Source: Agromyces sp. Leaf222 (GTDB lineage Bacteria; Actinomycetota; Actinomycetes; Actinomycetales; Microbacteriaceae). Taken from it: 64,000 bases of DNA. Below, piece by piece: positions 1 to 8,095 of the stretch. Every line of letters starts with the position of its first letter. Position 1 is the first letter of the stretch. The stretch is from NCBI RefSeq assembly GCF_001421565.1, contig NZ_LMKQ01000003.1:32588-96587 (forward strand), written 5' to 3'. Made by a program: the position numbers and the translations under genes. The notes beneath the pieces were generated by a model that did not search any database, was not told the DNA's origin, and worked only from the letters and a program-made list of their open reading frames with translations.

Positions 1-443
1 GCCGAGGAAGCCACCTGGTAGGCGACCGTCGGGTCGAACTTCGCCGCGGGGATCTTGATCGTCGTCGTGAAGGCGCCGTTCACGATCTGCGCCGCGGGAA
101 CCCACGCCTGCGCGAGCCATCCGGTGCTGACCAGCGGGCCGCCGCCCTGCCAGATCGACTGCGAGCCGAGCAGCACGTACGCGCCGTTCGCGGCGCCGGT
201 GCCGACATACCCGATGCCCGACACGGTGAACGTGTTCTCGACGGCGGGGTCGACCTCGGTCGCCGGGGTGACCGTGAGCACCGGGGCCGGTGCGAGTTCG
301 TCGGCCATCGCCGCGGCCGCGCCGAAGCTCGTGCCGCCGATCACGAGGAGTGCGGCGAGCAGTGCCGCCAGCCATCGTCTGGTCGCGGGCGGAGCACCGG
401 CTCCGGGCTGAGAGGGCGGAGCTGTGGGCAGTGGCGACGTCAA
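1..443 (-). CDS. Secreted cell-surface protein (partial, C-terminus outside window)
   Basis: The minus-strand frame runs off the window edge. I chose the TTG at 443 because a GGAGGT ribosome site lies 7 bases upstream and no other start in this frame is as well placed. The product begins with about 26 mostly Pro/Ala/Ser residues, then a hydrophobic segment (WLAALLAALLVIGGTSFG) ending at an Ala-rich cleavage region, so it is exported. The mature part (ELAPAPVLTVTPATEVDPAV...) is an Ig-like beta domain with Trp and Gly, of the type found in HtaA/neocarzinostatin-like surface proteins of actinobacteria. It is divergent from hmuT and shares its DtxR-box region, which suggests a role in heme or iron capture. 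That role is inference. Confidence 0.7.
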   Translation of the reverse strand, partial: MTSPLPTAPPSQPGAGAPPATRRWLAALLAALLVIGGTSFGAAAAMADELAPAPVLTVTPATEVDPAVENTFTVSGIGYVGTGAANGAYVLLGSQSIWQGGGPLVSTGWLAQAWVPAAQIVNGAFTTTIKIPAAKFDPTVAYQVASS

Positions 444-525
444 GACGCGGACCTCCGAGTCGGCGCGCGAGCGCGACGGAACAGGGGTTCCGAGGCGTGG
501 CAGCGGGTGAGGGGGATGCCTGAAG

Positions 526-544
526 TTAGGTTAGGCTCATCTAA
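526..544. promoter_or_regulatory. DtxR/IdeR-type iron box 1
   Basis: TTAGGTTAGGCTCATCTAA matches 17 of 19 positions of the DtxR/IdeR consensus TTAGGTTAGGCTAACCTAA. It lies between the divergent surface-protein gene and hmuT, so an Fe(II)-loaded repressor here could control both directions. Confidence 0.8.
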
Positions 545-574
545 CATAAGCGGACGAACGCTCACCGCGCAAGG

Positions 575-593
575 TGAGGTAAGGCTACCCTCA
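575..593. promoter_or_regulatory. DtxR/IdeR-type iron box 2, abutting the hmuT start
   Basis: TGAGGTAAGGCTACCCTCA matches 15 of 19 positions of the DtxR consensus and ends 2 bases before the hmuT ATG. A TACCCT hexamer (586-591) sits inside it and could be the -10 element. Binding would then cover the promoter and transcription start of hmuTUV. Confidence 0.7.
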
Positions 594-595
594 AT

Positions 596-1792
596 ATGAC
601 GATGAACCGTACCCCGCGGGCCGCCCTCATGGCGCTCGCGGCCCTCGTGTCGCTGACGCTCACGGGCTGCGCGACCACCGGCGCGGCAGGCCAGGCCGGT
701 TCCGGCGCAACCGCCGGAACGGCCGCAGAGGCCGAGTGCCCCGGCGCCACGACCCCGTTCGACGAGCTCCAGCTCGCGGCCGACGTGCGCACGGTCGACG
801 GCCCGTCGACGGCGTGCCTCGCCGACACCGGCCTGCCGGTCATCGAGTCGAACGAGACATCCGCCGTGCCCCTCACCGTGACGGGCGTCGACGACGTCGA
901 GGTCACCGTCGAGTCGACCGAGCGCATCCTGCCGATCGACATCACGGGCACGATCGCCGCGACCGTCTTCAGCCTCGGCCTCGGCGACCACGTCGTCGGC
1001 CGCGACTCCTCGACCGGATTCCCCGAGGCCGCCGACCTGCCAGAGGTCACGCAGGAGGGGCACACGCTCTCGGCCGAGGCCGTGCTCTCCCTCGACCCGA
1101 CCGTCGTGATCACCGACACCACGCTCGGCCCGCGCGACGCGCTCGCGCAGCTGCGCGACGCCGGCATCCCGGTCGTCATCGTGACGAAGGAACGCAGCGT
1201 CGAGAACATCGGCGAGCTCGTCGACCAGATCGCCGCAGCACTCGGCGTGCCCGAACGCGCCGAACTGCTGAAGTCCGCGATCGACGCCGACCTCACGGCC
1301 GTCACGACCCCGATCGAGGCGTCGATCCCGAGCGACCCGGCCGACCGGCCGCGCATGATCTTCCTCTACGTGCGCGGCAGCGCGAACGTCTACTACCTCT
1401 TCGGCGAGGAGTCCGGCGCCGACTCGCTCATCGACGCGGTCGGCGGCTTCGACGTCGCCGGCGAGATCGGCTGGGAGGGCATGCGGCCCGTGACCGCCGA
1501 GGCGCTCGTGCAGGCGGCCCCCGACGTCGTGCTCGTCATGACCGAGGGCCTCGCCTCGACGGGCGGCGTCGACGGATTGCTCGAACGGCTGCCCGCACTC
1601 GCCGCCACGCCCGCCGGCGAGCACCGGCGCATCGTCGACATGGCCGACACCGAGATCCTCGGGTTCGGTCCGCGCACGCCCGCGGTCGTCGACGCGCTGG
1701 CCCGTGCGGTGTACGCGCCGGCGACGGTCGCCGCGGCATCCGACGGCGCCGACGACAGCGCAAGCGGCAGCGCAGACGGCACCGACGGATGA
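596..1792 (+). CDS. hmuT: Heme/iron ABC transporter substrate-binding lipoprotein
   Basis: 398-residue lipoprotein. The signal peptide ends in the lipobox LTLTGC with lipidated Cys25, and a low-complexity Gly/Ala/Thr linker follows. The mature part is a TroA/BtuF-type periplasmic-binding fold (DITGTIAATVFSLGLGDHVVGRDSST, then TVVITDTTLGPRDAL and the closing lobe), as in hemin-binding HmuT. It would deliver heme or a ferric chelate to the permease encoded next. The start is uncertain between ATG 596 and ATG 602: no ribosome site is visible because an iron box occupies that space, so the mRNA is probably leaderless or nearly so. The stop overlaps the permease start by 4 bases. A second Ser/Asp/Gly low-complexity tail ends the protein. 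Confidence 0.88.
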   Translation: MTMNRTPRAALMALAALVSLTLTGCATTGAAGQAGSGATAGTAAEAECPGATTPFDELQLAADVRTVDGPSTACLADTGLPVIESNETSAVPLTVTGVDDVEVTVESTERILPIDITGTIAATVFSLGLGDHVVGRDSSTGFPEAADLPEVTQEGHTLSAEAVLSLDPTVVITDTTLGPRDALAQLRDAGIPVVIVTKERSVENIGELVDQIAAALGVPERAELLKSAIDADLTAVTTPIEASIPSDPADRPRMIFLYVRGSANVYYLFGEESGADSLIDAVGGFDVAGEIGWEGMRPVTAEALVQAAPDVVLVMTEGLASTGGVDGLLERLPALAATPAGEHRRIVDMADTEILGFGPRTPAVVDALARAVYAPATVAAASDGADDSASGSADGTDG

Positions 1793-2886
1793 CGCGGCTC
1801 GACTCCCCCGCCGACGCGGCCATCGCGACCCCGGTCCCGCTCGACACCCGACGCCCGGCCGCCCGCCGCATCGCGCTGTTCACGGGGCTCTCGGTCGCAC
1901 TCGTCGTGTTCGCGCTCGTCTCGGCCGGCATGGGGCAACTGCAGATCGCGCCCGGCGAGGTGTGGAACAGCCTGCTGCGCGGCCTCGGCCTGAGCGACGC
2001 TCCGGCGGCCGCCCCGCACGTCGACGCCGCACTCTGGACGATCCGGTTTCCGCGCATCGTCGCCGCGATCCTGATCGGTGCCGCCCTCGCGGTCGCCGGA
2101 ACGCTCATGCAGGCGGTGTTCGCCAACCCACTGGCCGAGCCCGGCGTCGTCGGCGTCTCGTCGGGCGCCGCGCTCGGCGCCGCCGTCACGATCGTCTTCG
2201 GCCTGACGGCGACGAGCGACTGGGTGACGGCGGGGGCGTCGTTCCTCGCCGGCCTCGCGACGACGATGGTCGTCTACCTCGCGAGCCGTTCGGGCGGCCG
2301 AACCGAGGTCGTCACGCTCGTGCTCACGGGCATCGCGGTGAACGCGTTCGCCGCCGGCGGGCTCGCGCTGCTCACGTTTCTCGGCGACACGGCGAGCCGC
2401 GAGGAGATCATCTTCTGGCAGCTCGGCTCACTGAACGGCTCGCGCTGGCAGGAGATCGGCGTGATCGCACCGCTCGTCGCGGTGTCGCTCGTGTTCTCGT
2501 TCGTGCTCGCCCGGCAGCTCGACCTCTTCTCGCTCGGCGAGCGCAGCGCCCGTCACCTGGGGGTCGACGTCGAGCGCGTGCGCATCATCTCGATCGTGCT
2601 CGTCGCCGTGCTGACCTGCGCGGCCGTCGCGTTCGCGGGCATCATCAGCTTCGTCGGCCTCATCGTGCCGCACCTCATGCGCATGGTCATCGGCCCGGCG
2701 CACCGCGGCCTCATCGCGGCGAGCGCACTCGGCGGGGCCCTGCTGCTGCTCGTCGCCGACCTGGTGGCCCGCACGGCCGTGCCGATGGCCGACCTGCCGA
2801 TCGGCATGCTCACCTCGCTCGTCGGCGGCCCGTTCTTCTTCTGGCTGCTGCGCCGTCAGCGCAAGGGCGCCGGGGGCTGGCGATGA
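1789..2886 (+). CDS. hmuU: Heme/iron ABC transporter permease, FecCD family
   Basis: 365 residues starting at an ATGA overlap with hmuT. After a short cytoplasmic N-terminus it carries the roughly ten membrane helices of the FecCD/BtuC family. Typical motifs are present: RFPRIVAAILIGAALAVAGTLMQAVFANPLAEPGVVGVSSGAALGA early (family signature around RxPR...G..L..sG...Q...rNPLa.P..lG.s.GA) and GIISFVGLIVPHLMR near the C-terminal third, the segment that docks with the ATPase. It forms the transmembrane channel of the HmuTUV importer. Expression is coupled to hmuT and hmuV by 4-base overlaps at both ends. Confidence 0.92.
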   Translation: MTRLDSPADAAIATPVPLDTRRPAARRIALFTGLSVALVVFALVSAGMGQLQIAPGEVWNSLLRGLGLSDAPAAAPHVDAALWTIRFPRIVAAILIGAALAVAGTLMQAVFANPLAEPGVVGVSSGAALGAAVTIVFGLTATSDWVTAGASFLAGLATTMVVYLASRSGGRTEVVTLVLTGIAVNAFAAGGLALLTFLGDTASREEIIFWQLGSLNGSRWQEIGVIAPLVAVSLVFSFVLARQLDLFSLGERSARHLGVDVERVRIISIVLVAVLTCAAVAFAGIISFVGLIVPHLMRMVIGPAHRGLIAASALGGALLLLVADLVARTAVPMADLPIGMLTSLVGGPFFFWLLRRQRKGAGGWR

Positions 2887-3656
2887 CCGCCACCGGCCTC
2901 GTCGCCGAGCACGTCTCGGTCACGATCGACCGTGCGACCCTGCTGACGGATGTCTCGTTCGCGGCGATTCCCGGGCGCGTGCACGCGTTGCTCGGCCCCA
3001 ACGGCGCCGGAAAGTCCACGCTGCTCGCCGTGCTGGCCGGCGATCGGGCACCGAGCGCCGGACGCGTGCTGCTGCACGACCGCCCACTGTCCGACTGGCC
3101 GTTGCGCGACCTCGCCCGCACGCGCGCCGTGCTGACGCAGGACCACAGCGTGACCTTCTCGTTCCGCTCGCGCGAGATCGTCGAGATGGGCCGCCACCCG
3201 TGGGCCCGCACGCCGGCCGAAGACGACGACGACCGCGAGATCGCGCGCGCCATGGCGGCGACGGATGTCTCGCACCTCGCCGATCGCCCGGTCGCGAACC
3301 TCTCGGGCGGCGAGAAGGCCCGCGTCGCGCTCGCCCGCGTGCTCGCGCAGCGTTCGCCGGTGCTGCTGCTCGACGAGCCGACGGCGGCCCTCGACCTGCG
3401 GCACCAGGAGGACGTGCTGCGCCTCGCCCGCGCCCAGGCGGCGGCCGGCGATGCCGTCGTGGTCGTCCTGCACGACCTGAACCTCGCGGCGGCCTACTCC
3501 GACGAGATCACGCTGCTCGAGCAGGGCCGGGTCGTGGCGCACGGCGCCCCCGCCGAGGTGCTCACGGCCGAGCGCATCGAGGCGGTGTACGCGCAGCCGG
3601 TCGAGGTGATCGAGCACCCGCGCACAGGCGTGCCGCTGGTGCTGCCGGTGCGCTGA
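2883..3656 (+). CDS. hmuV: Heme/iron ABC transporter ATP-binding protein
   Basis: 257-residue ABC ATPase. Walker A is GPNGAGKST (residues 38-46), the Q-loop region is LTQDHSVTFSF, the signature is NLSGGEKARVALARVLA, Walker B is VLLLDEPTAALD and the H-loop is VVLHDLNLAA. The DHSVTFSF...VEMGRHPW pattern is typical of the HmuV/FepC group of iron and heme importers. It starts within the permease stop codon (ATGA), so the three genes form one translationally coupled operon. It energises import through HmuU. Confidence 0.92.
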   Translation: MTATGLVAEHVSVTIDRATLLTDVSFAAIPGRVHALLGPNGAGKSTLLAVLAGDRAPSAGRVLLHDRPLSDWPLRDLARTRAVLTQDHSVTFSFRSREIVEMGRHPWARTPAEDDDDREIARAMAATDVSHLADRPVANLSGGEKARVALARVLAQRSPVLLLDEPTAALDLRHQEDVLRLARAQAAAGDAVVVVLHDLNLAAAYSDEITLLEQGRVVAHGAPAEVLTAERIEAVYAQPVEVIEHPRTGVPLVLPVR

Positions 3657-3678
3657 GGCGGCTCGGCCGCTGTGCAGG

Positions 3679-4074
3679 TCAGCCGCGCAACACCGGCAGC
3701 AGCCCCTCGAGGTCGGCGCGCTGACCCGACGCGTGCACGCGGCCCGCGTCTCGGGCGTCGGCCCAGGTGAGCGCGCCGGTGGCCAGCGACAGCCAGGTCG
3801 CGGCATCCGTCTCGATGACGTTGGGCGGGGTGCCGCGCGTGTGCTTCGGCCCCTCGACGCACTGCACCGCGGCGAACGGCGGAACGCGCACCTCGACGGT
3901 GCCGCCGGGGGCGAGCTCGGCGAGCAGCTGCAGCGAGTAGCGCACCGCGAGGGCGAGCGTGGCGCGGTCGACCTGGGGCGGGGCGGATGCCGCGGCCGAC
4001 GCCTCACCGGATGCCGCCCGCCAGGCGGCCACCGCCGCGCGTCCTTCGTCGTCGCCGATCCTCGCTCGTGCCAT
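3679..4074 (-). CDS. Sterol carrier family protein
   Basis: 131 residues. I chose ATG 4074 because a GGAGG lies 9 bases upstream; ATG 4083 has that same GGAGG directly against it and is less likely. The sequence (VRYSLQLLAELAPGGTVEVRVPPFAAVQCVEGPKHTRGTPPNVIETDAATWLSLATG) matches the small SCP2-like family conserved in actinobacteria, with the strand-helix pattern of a hydrophobic ligand-binding domain. Its ligand is unknown. It is divergent from purD and convergent with hmuV. Confidence 0.85.
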   Translation of the reverse strand: MARARIGDDEGRAAVAAWRAASGEASAAASAPPQVDRATLALAVRYSLQLLAELAPGGTVEVRVPPFAAVQCVEGPKHTRGTPPNVIETDAATWLSLATGALTWADARDAGRVHASGQRADLEGLLPVLRG

Positions 4075-4152
4075 GTGCTCCATCCTCCCGCACCCCGCCG
4101 TCACGGGCCGTCTCGCAGGGCTCGCGGCCCGGGCGGCAGGTGGCCGATCGGG

Positions 4153-4158
4153 TAGCCT
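4153..4158 (+). promoter_or_regulatory. -10 element for leaderless purD
   Basis: TAGCCT followed by 6 bases and then the GTG start of purD. No Shine-Dalgarno sequence is present, so transcription probably begins at or next to the start codon. No clear -35 hexamer is visible. Confidence 0.6.
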
Positions 4159-4164
4159 GAACCG

Positions 4165-5472
4165 GTGAGAATCCTCATCCTCGGCTCGGGCGCGCGCGAG
4201 CACGCCATCATCCTCGCGCTCCTCGAAGAGGAGGCCGGACACGAGATCATCGCCGCACCGGGCAACGCCGGCATCGCGGCATCCGCGACCTCGTCGGGCC
4301 GCGGCAGCGTCGAGACGATCGCGCTCGACCCGACCGACCCCTCCATCGTCACCTCCTACGCGCTCGACAACGACATCGACCTCGTCGTCGTGGGCCCCGA
4401 GGCGCCGCTCGTCGCGGGCGTCGCCGACGCACTGCGTCGTCGCGGCGTGCCCGTGTTCGGCCCGGGCAAGGCGGCCGCCGCGCTCGAGGGCTCGAAGACC
4501 TTCGCCAAGCGCATCATGGAGGAGGCCGGCGTGCCGACCGGCCGTGCGCGCCTCGCCGAGCACCTCGCCGACGTCGAGGCGACCCTCGACGAGTTCGGCG
4601 CACCGTTCGTCGTGAAGGCCGACGGCCTCGCCGCCGGCAAGGGCGTGCTCGTGACCGAAGACCGCGAGGCGGCGCTCGCCCACGCCGCCCACTACCTGCA
4701 GCAGGGCCCGGTGCTCGTCGAGGAGTTCCTCGACGGCCAGGAGGTCTCGCTGTTCCTCCTCGCCGACGGCACGAACGTGCTGCCGCTCTCGCCCGCGCAG
4801 GACTACAAGCGCCTGCGCGACGGCGACCAGGGCCCGAACACCGGCGGCATGGGCGCGTATTCGCCGCTGCCGTGGCTCGACGCCGACTTCGGCAGCGAGC
4901 AGGAGTTCGTCGACGAGGTCATCCGCACCATCGCATTGCCGACCGTGAAGCAGCTCGCCGATGAGCAGACGCCGTTCATCGGCCTGCTCTACGCCGGGCT
5001 CATCCTCACGACCCGGGGCATCCGCGTCATCGAGTTCAACGCGCGCTTCGGCGACCCCGAGACGCAGGTCGTGCTGCCGCGCCTCGAGACCCCGCTCTCC
5101 GGCCTGCTGCTCGCGGCCGCGAGCGGCGGGCTCGGCGAGCTGCCGCGCCCCGTCTTCCGTCCCGATGCCGCGGTCACCGTCGTGCTGGCGAGCGAGGGGT
5201 ACCCCGAGGCCCCCGAGACCGGCCGGGTCATCGAGGGGCTGGATGCCGCGGCATCCGTTCCCGGCGTGCACATCGCGCATGCGGCCACCGCCGTCGGCGC
5301 CGCGGTCGACGGCGTCTCGCCGCTCGTCGCGACCGGCGGCCGCGTGCTCAACGTCGTCGCGCTCGGCGAGGACTTCGGCGAGGCCCGCCGACGCGCCTAC
5401 GAGGCGCTCGGGCACCTGCGCCTCGACGGCGGCCAGTACCGCACCGACATCGCCGCGCGCGTCGCGGAGTAA
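4165..5472 (+). CDS. purD: Phosphoribosylamine--glycine ligase (GAR synthetase)
   Basis: 435 residues, the normal length. It joins phosphoribosylamine and glycine with ATP in step 2 of de novo purine synthesis. The N-terminal domain begins MRILILGSGAREHAI, the ATP-grasp domain contains VKADGLAAGKGVLVT, and the PurD signature appears as NARFGDPETQ. The GTG start has a TAGCCT hexamer 6 bases upstream and no ribosome site, pointing to a leaderless mRNA. purC follows after 9 bases and is probably cotranscribed. Confidence 0.96.
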   Translation: MRILILGSGAREHAIILALLEEEAGHEIIAAPGNAGIAASATSSGRGSVETIALDPTDPSIVTSYALDNDIDLVVVGPEAPLVAGVADALRRRGVPVFGPGKAAAALEGSKTFAKRIMEEAGVPTGRARLAEHLADVEATLDEFGAPFVVKADGLAAGKGVLVTEDREAALAHAAHYLQQGPVLVEEFLDGQEVSLFLLADGTNVLPLSPAQDYKRLRDGDQGPNTGGMGAYSPLPWLDADFGSEQEFVDEVIRTIALPTVKQLADEQTPFIGLLYAGLILTTRGIRVIEFNARFGDPETQVVLPRLETPLSGLLLAAASGGLGELPRPVFRPDAAVTVVLASEGYPEAPETGRVIEGLDAAASVPGVHIAHAATAVGAAVDGVSPLVATGGRVLNVVALGEDFGEARRRAYEALGHLRLDGGQYRTDIAARVAE

Positions 5473-5481
5473 GGAAGCACC

Positions 5482-6429
5482 ATGAGCGACACCGAGTACG
5501 CCGGCTGGACCCACGTCTACTCGGGCAAGGTGCGCGACCTCTACGTGCCGACCTCGGTGCTCGACGACGACGACACCTGGACCGGCGACCCGCTGCGGCT
5601 CTCGCCCGTGGTGCTCGTGGTGGCCAGCGACCGGGTGAGCGCGTTCGACCAGGTGCTCGAACCGGCGATCCCCGGCAAGGGCGCGATGCTGACCCAGCTG
5701 ACCCGGTGGTGGTTCGACCAGCTGCCCGAGGTGCCCAACCACCTCGCGCACCCGCTCGACGACCGGCTCCAGGCGCTCGACCTGCCCGAGGTGCCCGCTG
5801 CGCTCGCCGAGCGGGCGACGCTCTGCCGCACCCTCGACATGTTCCCGATCGAGTGCGTCGTGCGCGGGTTCATCACGGGCGGCGGCTGGAAGGAGTACCA
5901 GCAGACGGGCGCCATCGGCGGCATCCCGCTGCCCGAAGGGCTCTCGAACGGCGATCGCCTGCCCGAGCCGATCTTCACGCCCGCGTGGAAGGCGCCGCTC
6001 GGCGAGCACGACGAGAACATCAGCTACGAGCGCACCGTCGAGATCGTCGGCGAGGTCGTCGCGGCCCAGCTGCGCGAGCTCTCGCTCGAGATCTTCGCCA
6101 AGGCGTCGGCCCTCGCCGCGGCCCGCGGCCTCGTGCTCGCCGACACGAAGTTCGAGTTCGGCGCCGACCGCGCCACCGGCATCGTGACCCTCGGCGACGA
6201 GGTGCTCACGAGCGATTCGAGCCGGTACTGGGATGCCGCGACCTACGCTTCCGAGACCACGCCCGAGTTGCGCATGGCGAGCTTCGACAAGCAGATCGTG
6301 CGCGACTGGCTCGCCGCCAACTGGGATCAGGACGCCACCGAAGAGGCGCCGACCCTGCCGCACGAGATCGTCGAGCAGACGGCCGCGAAGTACCGCGAGC
6401 TGCTCGATCGGCTGACGGCCGGCGCCTGA
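5482..6429 (+). CDS. purC: Phosphoribosylaminoimidazole-succinocarboxamide (SAICAR) synthase
   Basis: 315 residues. It condenses CAIR with aspartate using ATP. Signature stretches are YSGKVRDLY near the N-terminus, VASDRVSAFD, ECVVRGFITGGGWKEY, and LADTKFEFG near residue 220, all characteristic of the longer eukaryote/actinobacterial-type PurC. It starts 9 bases after the purD stop with an AAGGA ribosome site. The stop codon lies inside the first unit of a 15-base tandem repeat. Confidence 0.96.
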   Translation: MSDTEYAGWTHVYSGKVRDLYVPTSVLDDDDTWTGDPLRLSPVVLVVASDRVSAFDQVLEPAIPGKGAMLTQLTRWWFDQLPEVPNHLAHPLDDRLQALDLPEVPAALAERATLCRTLDMFPIECVVRGFITGGGWKEYQQTGAIGGIPLPEGLSNGDRLPEPIFTPAWKAPLGEHDENISYERTVEIVGEVVAAQLRELSLEIFAKASALAAARGLVLADTKFEFGADRATGIVTLGDEVLTSDSSRYWDAATYASETTPELRMASFDKQIVRDWLAANWDQDATEEAPTLPHEIVEQTAAKYRELLDRLTAGA

Positions 6430-6480
6430 ACGCCCGGCGCCTGAACGCGCCGAGCCAGAACGCCCCGAGCCAGAACGCCG
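6421..6480. repeat. Four 15-base tandem units at the purC 3' end
   Basis: Two copies of GGCGCCTGAACGC(C/G)C (6421-6450) are followed by two copies of CGAGCCAGAACGCC(C/G) (6451-6480). The four units share the core GCC-GAACGC. The purC stop lies in unit 1. Confidence 0.8.
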
Positions 6481-6482
6481 AA

Positions 6483-6506
6483 CGGCCGGCGCCTGAGCGC
6501 CGGCCG
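6483..6506. terminator. Hairpin between convergent purC and the 6527-7054 gene
   Basis: CGGCCGGCGC-CTGA-GCGCCGGCCG gives a perfect 10-bp stem with a 4-base loop between convergent stop codons. It is probably a shared terminator. No U-tract is seen, as is common in high-GC actinobacteria. Confidence 0.6.
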
Positions 6507-6526
6507 CATCGCCTCATCGGGTCGGG

Positions 6527-7054
6527 TCAGGACGCGATGGCCTTCGCGATCTTGTCGCCGCCCTCGTCGATGGCCTTCTCGAGCTGCTCGTAGTCTTCGC
6601 GGTCGATGGCCTTGCTGATCTTCTTCTGAGTCTGGGCGAGTGCCGCATCGATGCGGTCGAGGTACTTGTCGTCGATCACGGCGACGATCGCGGAAGTGCC
6701 CTTCGGCAGGTACTCCTCGAGCTCGAGGCCCACCTTCTTCTCCTCGTGCTTCTTCGCGAGCTTGCCGGAGATCGCACCGACGCCCGCTCCGATTGCCGTC
6801 GCGGCGAGCAGCGGCGGGGAGAACAGCCCGACGACGAGACCGGCGGCTCCGCCGATCCACGCACCCGCGGCGACCTGGCCGGTGCCGTGCTCGTCGACGG
6901 TGACGCGGCCGTCGTCGCCGCGGCGCAGCACGACCGACGACACGACCTCGAGATCCGACGAGTCCTCGGCGTGCTTGAGCTGCCGATAGTCGTCGGTCGC
7001 GGTGGTGGCGGCGTCGTACGTGGCCACGTAGAGCACCAGGTTGTCCATACCCAT
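6527..7054 (-). CDS. DUF1269-like membrane-associated protein
   Basis: 175 residues beginning MGMDNLVLYVATYD. ATG 7054 is chosen because AGGGG lies 8 bases upstream. An N-terminal alpha/beta part is followed by a glycine-rich hydrophobic stretch (about residues 75-110, GAWIGGAAGLVVGLFSPPLLAATAIGAGVGAISG) and then an acidic amphipathic C-terminus (EEYLPKGTSAIVAVIDDKYLDRID...). This is the architecture of DUF1269/YtxH-like stress-linked proteins in actinobacteria. The biochemical function is unknown. Confidence 0.75.
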   Translation of the reverse strand: MGMDNLVLYVATYDAATTATDDYRQLKHAEDSSDLEVVSSVVLRRGDDGRVTVDEHGTGQVAAGAWIGGAAGLVVGLFSPPLLAATAIGAGVGAISGKLAKKHEEKKVGLELEEYLPKGTSAIVAVIDDKYLDRIDAALAQTQKKISKAIDREDYEQLEKAIDEGGDKIAKAIAS

Positions 7055-7184
7055 GTTTCGTTCCCCTCGATGAGGGCCCCCCACAGTGCCCCGGGAGCCG
7101 CTGACTCCCACAATAGGGACGGCGACGGAGAGCGCTCAAGGGCGATCTCGTCAATGGTCGGAATATGGCGTGCCGGCGCGGGGT

Positions 7185-7209
7185 TAGAATTAGTTGTGCT
7201 TACAACCAA
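7185..7209 (+). promoter_or_regulatory. Leaderless promoter with overlapping palindromic operator for the VOC gene
   Basis: TAGAAT (7185-7190) lies 5 bases before the GTG start. A palindrome, TTAGTTGT-GCTT-ACAACCAA (7190-7209, 7 of 8 pairs), spans the start codon. A bound repressor would block transcription initiation. MarR-type quinone or phenol sensors often control such VOC dioxygenase genes; which regulator acts here is unknown. Confidence 0.55.
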
Positions 7210-8095
7210 TGGGACGCCGCAGGGCTCCGGACTCCTCGCCGCCGACACGGGCATGGGCGCGGTGACCCTGCGCGTCGGCGACCTCGACGGCATGATCCGC
7301 TACTACCGCGACGGCGTCACGCTCGAGCTGTTGAGCCACGACGGCCCGGTGGCCGTGCTCGGCCGCGGCACCACGCCCATCGTCATCCTGCAGCACGCGC
7401 CCGAGCTGCGGCACGCCTCCCCGCGCGACGCCGGGCTGTACCACACGGCCATCCTCTTCGACTCGCGCGAAGCCCTCGCGACGGCGATCTACGCGGTCGC
7501 CTCGCGCTACCCCGGCACGTTCACCGGCAGCGCCGACCACCTCGTGAGCGAGGCCTTCTACTTCACCGACCCGGAGGGCAACGGCGTCGAGCTCTACTTC
7601 GACCGCGACCGCTCCGGGTGGAGCTGGGTGCACGGCCAGGTCGAGATGGCCACCATCTACCTCGACCCCAACGGGTATCTCCGCGAGCACCTGGGCCAGA
7701 CCGGGGCGGATGCCGCGGCATCCGGAACCGGCCTCGGCGACGCGGTCGTCGGGCACGTGCACCTCTCGGTCGGCGACATCGCGAGCGCCCGCGAGTTCTA
7801 CGTCGACCGCCTCGGCTTCGAGACCACCGCCGCCATGGGCGACCAGGCGCTCTTCGTGTCGGCCGGCGGGTACCACCACCACATGGCCATGAACACATGG
7901 GGCAGCCGAGGCGCCGGACGCCGCGGGCTCGCGCTCGGCCTCGGCAAGGTCGAGATCGTCGTGCCCACCGCCGACGACCTCGGCGAGCTGGGCGAGCGGA
8001 TGTCGCACTTCGACGTCGCGACACGTGACGACGGTCGCAGCCTGTCGTTCGACGACCCGTGGGCGAACCTCGTCGAGGTGCGCGCGGGCGCCTAG
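7196..8095 (+). CDS. VOC family protein, catechol-2,3-dioxygenase/glyoxalase-like
   Basis: 299 residues with two vicinal-oxygen-chelate domains. Domain 1 is roughly residues 17-130 (MGAVTLRVGDLDGMIRYYRD ... YHTAILF ... FTDPEGNGVELYFDR) and domain 2 roughly 182-290 (VGHVHLSVGDIASAREFYVDRLGF ... HHHMAMNTWGSRG). The layout and length resemble CatE/MhqO-type extradiol dioxygenases of Gram-positive bacteria, which use Fe(II) or Mn(II) bound by His and Glu. Substrate is unproven. The GTG start has no ribosome site but a TAGAAT hexamer 5 bases upstream. The 3' end overlaps the convergent TetR gene by 4 bases. Confidence 0.85.
   Translation: MLTTNGTPQGSGLLAADTGMGAVTLRVGDLDGMIRYYRDGVTLELLSHDGPVAVLGRGTTPIVILQHAPELRHASPRDAGLYHTAILFDSREALATAIYAVASRYPGTFTGSADHLVSEAFYFTDPEGNGVELYFDRDRSGWSWVHGQVEMATIYLDPNGYLREHLGQTGADAAASGTGLGDAVVGHVHLSVGDIASAREFYVDRLGFETTAAMGDQALFVSAGGYHHHMAMNTWGSRGAGRRGLALGLGKVEIVVPTADDLGELGERMSHFDVATRDDGRSLSFDDPWANLVEVRAGA

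Noticed and set aside
3679..6363. 894-codon minus-strand frame opposite purD and purC
   Set aside because: Only its last 131 codons (sterol carrier protein) are real; the rest is antisense to two well-supported genes.
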